DNA from: Bacillota bacterium
GTDB taxonomy: Bacteria; Bacillota; Clostridia; Peptostreptococcales; Natronincolaceae
Direction of reading: 5' to 3'
NCBI GenBank assembly: GCA_023387935.1
Contig: JAEWHG010000120.1
Location: 1 to 17,009, forward strand
Length of the DNA: 17,009 nt
Both the position numbers and the translations under genes were made by a program. Shown piece by piece: positions 14,096-17,009 of the stretch. The notes under the pieces were generated by a model. The model was not told the origin of the DNA. It saw only the letters and a program-made list of their open reading frames with translations, and searched no databases. Every line of letters starts with the position of its first letter. Positions within the stretch are counted from its first letter, which is position 1.

Positions 14096-14752
14096 TTAAT
14101 TAAATTCTCTGCTGCGGTACAATTTAGTAGATATAAAAGCTGATATAATAAACAATGTAATTGTAATTATTGTCGCTATCCCAGCTATAGTTATGTTTTC
14201 CGCACTTAATATGAAGTCAATCATTGAATTATCCATGAATTTTAAATAATTTCCCATTAGCATTGAGCCAGAAAATAATGCGAGGAATATAATTAAATTA
14301 AATATTTTTGCTTTTATATATCCAAACTTAAAATAAACAGGTAAATAAATGGAAGATAGCACTACACTAAAGACAAGTATTGTAGAAATGTCTATTAGTC
14401 CTATTTTTTCATTGTTTGTAAAGTATAGTTTTGAAACTATCAATCCTATTAATCCTATGCCAATAACTGTTAGAGCAGAAAAAATAATTATAGCCGCATA
14501 TTTTGAAAGTACAATGCTTTTACGCTTAACTGGAAGACTATTTAATATTTTCTCACTTTTATTTTTGTCCTCTATTGCACAGGAGTATTGAATAAACATA
14601 TAGATTACGCCTATCCCTGTTGTTATATATGCAGTTTGTGCCATAGATACAGATGATGCTGAAAATACTACAAGCATAAAAGCACCATAAAAAATATAAT
14701 ATAAAAGATATTTCTTCTGAATCATAAATTCTTTTTTTATTAAATTAATCAT
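14096..14752 (-). CDS. ABC-2 type transporter permease
   Basis: A 218-residue membrane protein with about six hydrophobic segments, starting with a short cytoplasmic MINLIKKEFMIQKK stretch typical of ABC-2 permeases. It is the membrane partner of the ATPase encoded just upstream: its ATG overlaps the ATPase TGA stop by 4 bases (ATGA), implying translational coupling, and GGGGGAG lies upstream of the start. The substrate is unknown; related GntR-ABC operons in Firmicutes respond to cell-envelope-active compounds or antimicrobial peptides. No clear terminator is seen directly after the gene; the TGTATCGATACA palindrome (14072-14083) follows it. Confidence 0.85.
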   Translation of the reverse strand: MINLIKKEFMIQKKYLLYYIFYGAFMLVVFSASSVSMAQTAYITTGIGVIYMFIQYSCAIEDKNKSEKILNSLPVKRKSIVLSKYAAIIIFSALTVIGIGLIGLIVSKLYFTNNEKIGLIDISTILVFSVVLSSIYLPVYFKFGYIKAKIFNLIIFLALFSGSMLMGNYLKFMDNSMIDFILSAENITIAGIATIITITLFIISAFISTKLYRSREFN

Positions 14753-15612
14753 TTTCGACTCCCCCTAACAGTATATAGCAAAATATCTTCTATAGTGGCA
14801 TTTTCTATTATGATATCATCCTTTAACATCTTTTTTAGTTCTTTACTATTTGAAGTTAAAGCATCAAAGCCATAATTGTGTTCCTTTATTCCTATAAGAT
14901 TCTCTCTTACATAAGAATTTAGAATTTCTTTTCCACCCTTTATTACTTTATATTGATTTGTTATCTCATCCTTTTGCTCACTAAATACCATTTTCCCATT
15001 ATTAATAAATGTAATATAATCTGCTATTTTATCTAAGTCTGTAGTATTATGAGTAGAAAACAGTATTCCTTTTTCTTCGTCTTGTATGATATCGTATAAT
15101 ATTTCTAAAAGTTCATTCCTTACTATTGGGTCTAATCCAGATGTAGGCTCATCCATTATAATTAAATCCGCCTTATGGGATAGTGCTAAGGCTAGAGAGT
15201 ATTTCATTTTCATTCCCTTAGATAAGTCTTTTATCTTTTGTTTTAGGGATAAGTTAAATTCTTTCATGTATTTTTGGAATACTTTTTCGTCCCAATTTCT
15301 ATAAAATGGAGCAATAATATTTTTCATATCTAAAATACTTAAATCTTCATAAAAATAATTTTCATCATATACAAAACCGATTCTTTGTTTTATTTCAATT
15401 TCATTATTCTTATAGTCTTTACCAAAAATTTTAATGTTTCCTCCATCTTTTTTTATTAAATTCATTATAAGCTTAATAGTTGTACTTTTTCCTGCCCCAT
15501 TAGGTCCAATGAATCCCATGATATAACCTTTTTCTAAATTGAAGCTTATATCATTTAAATGAAACTCATTATATTTTTTTGACACATTACTTAGTTCTAA
15601 AATATAATCCAT
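14749..15612 (-). CDS. ABC transporter ATP-binding protein
   Basis: A 287-residue nucleotide-binding subunit. Walker A GPNGAGKST is at 36-44, the signature is LSKGMKMK (130-137, a degenerate form of LSGGQ), Walker B LIIMDE is at 150-155 followed by PTSGLD, and the switch His188 is in STHNT. The C-terminal 80 residues form the accessory part typical of the CcmA/BcrA/YtrB-like exporters. It starts 3 bp after the ytrA-type regulator stop, with the ribosome site AGGTGG inside the end of that gene, and overlaps the permease start, so the three genes form one operon. Export of an envelope-active compound or antimicrobial is plausible but not shown. Confidence 0.92.
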   Translation of the reverse strand: MDYILELSNVSKKYNEFHLNDISFNLEKGYIMGFIGPNGAGKSTTIKLIMNLIKKDGGNIKIFGKDYKNNEIEIKQRIGFVYDENYFYEDLSILDMKNIIAPFYRNWDEKVFQKYMKEFNLSLKQKIKDLSKGMKMKYSLALALSHKADLIIMDEPTSGLDPIVRNELLEILYDIIQDEEKGILFSTHNTTDLDKIADYITFINNGKMVFSEQKDEITNQYKVIKGGKEILNSYVRENLIGIKEHNYGFDALTSNSKELKKMLKDDIIIENATIEDILLYTVRGSRK

Positions 15613-15615
15613 TTT

Positions 15616-15993
15616 TTATTCCACCTCACCATAAAGTATTGTAAGTATTTCTGTTAGTTCTTTAATAGTTAATCCTAATTGCTTACCTTCTACAACTGCA
15701 CTCTGAAGTTTTTCTTCTATAATTTGCAGCTTTTTTTCTCGGAGGAGTTCTTTATCTTGAACAGCTATAAAAGATCCTTTCCCAGCAACTGTTTCTATAA
15801 AACCTTCTCTTTCTAATTCTTCATAGGCCCTTTTTGTTGTAATCACACTTATTTGCAAATCCTTTGCTAAATTCCTTATAGATGGCAGTTGTTCTCCTTC
15901 TAATAGTTCACCCTTCAATACTAAATTTTTTATCTGATCTGTAATTTGATCATATATGGGCTTACCTGATCCGTTTTGAATAATTATTCTCAT
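15616..15993 (-). CDS. GntR-family transcriptional regulator, YtrA subfamily
   Basis: A 125-residue DNA-binding repressor. An N-terminal winged helix-turn-helix (about 10-80) includes the GntR pattern LPSIRNLAKDLQIS..TTKRAYEELEREGFIETVAGKGSFI. It is followed by only a short helical tail (about 85-125), the hallmark of the YtrA subfamily, which lacks a large effector domain. It is the first gene of a regulator-ATPase-permease operon; YtrA-type proteins normally repress their own operon. A 41-bp palindrome covers its promoter (separate entry). The start ATG 15993 has GGAGGGGAG upstream. Confidence 0.92.
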   Translation of the reverse strand: MRIIIQNGSGKPIYDQITDQIKNLVLKGELLEGEQLPSIRNLAKDLQISVITTKRAYEELEREGFIETVAGKGSFIAVQDKELLREKKLQIIEEKLQSAVVEGKQLGLTIKELTEILTILYGEVE

Positions 15994-16003
15994 TTTCTCC
16001 CCT

Positions 16004-16055
16004 CCGTATATACTGTATATATATAATATATACAGTATATACGGAAATATGTCAA
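16004..16055 (-). promoter_or_regulatory. Promoter and operator palindrome of the GntR-ABC operon
   Basis: TTGACA on the minus strand (16055-16050) lies 17 bp from TATATA (16032-16027). Two exactly complementary 18-bp arms, 16004-16021 and 16027-16044, form a 41-bp palindrome with a 5-bp centre, covering most of the spacer, the -10 and the start site. Within each arm GTATATAC-like units repeat. This is the expected position for an autorepressor site of the YtrA-type protein encoded 11 bp away. Confidence 0.82.
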
Positions 16056-16228
16056 TATCTAATTAAAAAAATAATTAAATATCACTATTTATATAGCCAG
16101 TATTTATACAATAAAAAACCGACATAACGGGTAGGCTTCATAGGAAAATCGCATAGAAACAAATAAATTCAAGGCTGTCAAATAAATCAGCGAGAATTTA
16201 TTATCTAAACATCCCTGTAATATACAAA
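16056..16228. other. Gene-free stretch upstream of the GntR operon
   Basis: No open frame with a ribosome site and no recognisable RNA family on either strand. A short CCG / CGG hairpin with a T6 tail on the minus strand (about 16117-16135) is too weak to call a terminator. Confidence 0.4.
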
Positions 16229-16266
16229 ATCCCCAAGCACCGCGAAAAGTGCTTGGGGATTTTTTT
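16229..16266. terminator. Strong hairpin terminator with no obvious + strand gene
   Basis: A perfect 12-bp stem ATCCCCAAGCAC / GTGCTTGGGGAT with an 8-base loop, followed by six T on the + strand, and by TTTGTAT on the minus strand. No + strand gene lies to its left, so it most likely ends transcription of the phosphodiesterase gene (minus, ending at 16472), or belongs to a lost or unrecognised + strand transcript. Confidence 0.85.
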
Positions 16267-16471
16267 GCCTTTGCATCAGACAAAATCAGTTAAAGAGAGA
16301 AATTCATTTTCCTGAAATCACTTCCATAATCATCCGCCTACTACCAAAATAAGTGATTATAAAATAAGCTCCTTAAATAATAAAAACAATACTACACGAT
16401 AGCACAATATATTCCAGTTTTTCTGTGGGTTCCAGATTCTTTATCATGTTCTGGACATGAGAATATTGCCC

Positions 16472-17009
16472 CTAAAAAAATATTTTTAGCAACCAGTTTA
16501 ATAGTAAATTTTCTCCCGCTTGCTGGCCATAATATTTTACCAGTTTGGGATCATCCGTCACAATTCCGTTGACCTTATAGCGCAAATTTTTTTCGATGGT
16601 TTCTTTAGAGTTGGCGGTCCAGCCGTATACCTCTTTTCTTTGCAGCTGCATCGTGACAACCATTTCTCTCGTCAAAGAAGTGGTTTCAACACTGAAAGCA
16701 TCAACAAAATCAATATCATACTGACCAGAGAAAATAAGCGGTGTAATATAAACGGTTTTTATTTGGGGACTTATGGCTTTCGCCTCTTTCAAAACCTCCA
16801 AATTTAAAGAACCGATGTTACACTGGTCAAGCATATTATGCTTTTCAATCAGCGCCAGCACCTGTTCTACCAAGTTATCATCATATCCTGTGAGTTTTAG
16901 TTCTATCATAACTTGAATTTTGCCCTTTGCTCGCTGTAAAATATCATCCAGCTTTGGAACCGATTCGCTGGCGAATTTCGGGGAAAACCAACTGCCTGCG
17001 TCATAATTT
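16472..17009 (-). CDS. Glycerophosphodiester phosphodiesterase, C-terminal part (5' end off window)
   Basis: The reading frame continues from 16909 to the right edge with no stop, so the gene is cut; 179 residues are visible. The protein is GDPD-like: DAGSWFSPKFASESVPKLDDIL near the visible start, then KIQVMIELK (the conserved Glu-Leu-Lys strand) and EQVLALIEKH, and near the end VYGWTAN and VNGIVTDDP. These enzymes hydrolyse glycerophosphodiesters to glycerol-3-phosphate and an alcohol. The catalytic HRG motif is off window. A membrane-anchored form, common in Firmicutes, cannot be judged. Base composition is visibly less AT-rich than the genes to the left. Confidence 0.85.
   Translation of the reverse strand, partial: NYDAGSWFSPKFASESVPKLDDILQRAKGKIQVMIELKLTGYDDNLVEQVLALIEKHNMLDQCNIGSLNLEVLKEAKAISPQIKTVYITPLIFSGQYDIDFVDAFSVETTSLTREMVVTMQLQRKEVYGWTANSKETIEKNLRYKVNGIVTDDPKLVKYYGQQAGENLLLNWLLKIFF

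Noticed and set aside
16056..16266. Small RNA ending at the orphan + strand terminator
   Set aside because: No convincing promoter and no internal structure beyond the terminator itself; kept only as a terminator.
16380..16460. Short minus-strand frame of about 24 codons starting with ATG downstream of the phosphodiesterase
   Set aside because: No ribosome site, no recognisable similarity, and another overlapping frame is equally open; no support for a gene.

Overview
This AT-rich window has strong Shine-Dalgarno sites (AGGAGG-like), canonical sigma-A promoters and compact minus-strand operons. The gene set includes a class II fructose-bisphosphate aldolase, a RelQ-type alarmone synthetase, a PssA, a YtrA-type GntR/ABC operon and an ECF transporter S component. 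Together with an in-frame UGA selenoprotein this points to an anaerobic Clostridia-type Firmicute (a selenoprotein-using, Alkaliphilus-like lineage would fit; genus not provable from the sequence).

Left edge (1-933): the C-terminal 310 residues of a large serine recombinase on the + strand. It converges, 5 bp apart, on rlmD (minus), whose 3' end is a plausible integration site, so the left edge is probably the terminus of an integrated mobile element. Then, all on the minus strand, come rsuA-rlmD (rRNA modification) and pssA (phosphatidylserine synthesis).

Central region (about 3.7-9.2 kb): fba (+) with a clear promoter; a shared terminator; the relQ-metallophosphoesterase pair (minus); gap (minus); and, divergent from gap, a 76-codon selenoprotein W-like gene (7950-8180, +) that reads through a TGA at 7989-7991. 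That gene is easily missed because TGA looks like a stop. It has a SECIS-like hairpin right after the UGA and shares a bidirectional terminator with a TIGR01212-type radical SAM gene (minus).

Right-central region (9.3-13.4 kb): a KdpD-like stand-alone universal stress domain, an unrecognised 116-120 aa protein, a D-2-hydroxyacid dehydrogenase and prfC (RF3), all minus. The prfC gene is flanked by unusual non-coding sequence: a multi-hairpin region with a terminator after it, and two 79-bp tandem repeats that form most of its predicted leader.

Right part (13.4-17.0 kb): an ECF transporter S component, then an autoregulated GntR-ABC ATPase-permease operon with a 41-bp operator palindrome over its promoter. 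A gene-free stretch with a strong hairpin terminator follows, and then the 3' part of a glycerophosphodiester phosphodiesterase running off the right edge, in sequence visibly less AT-rich than the rest.
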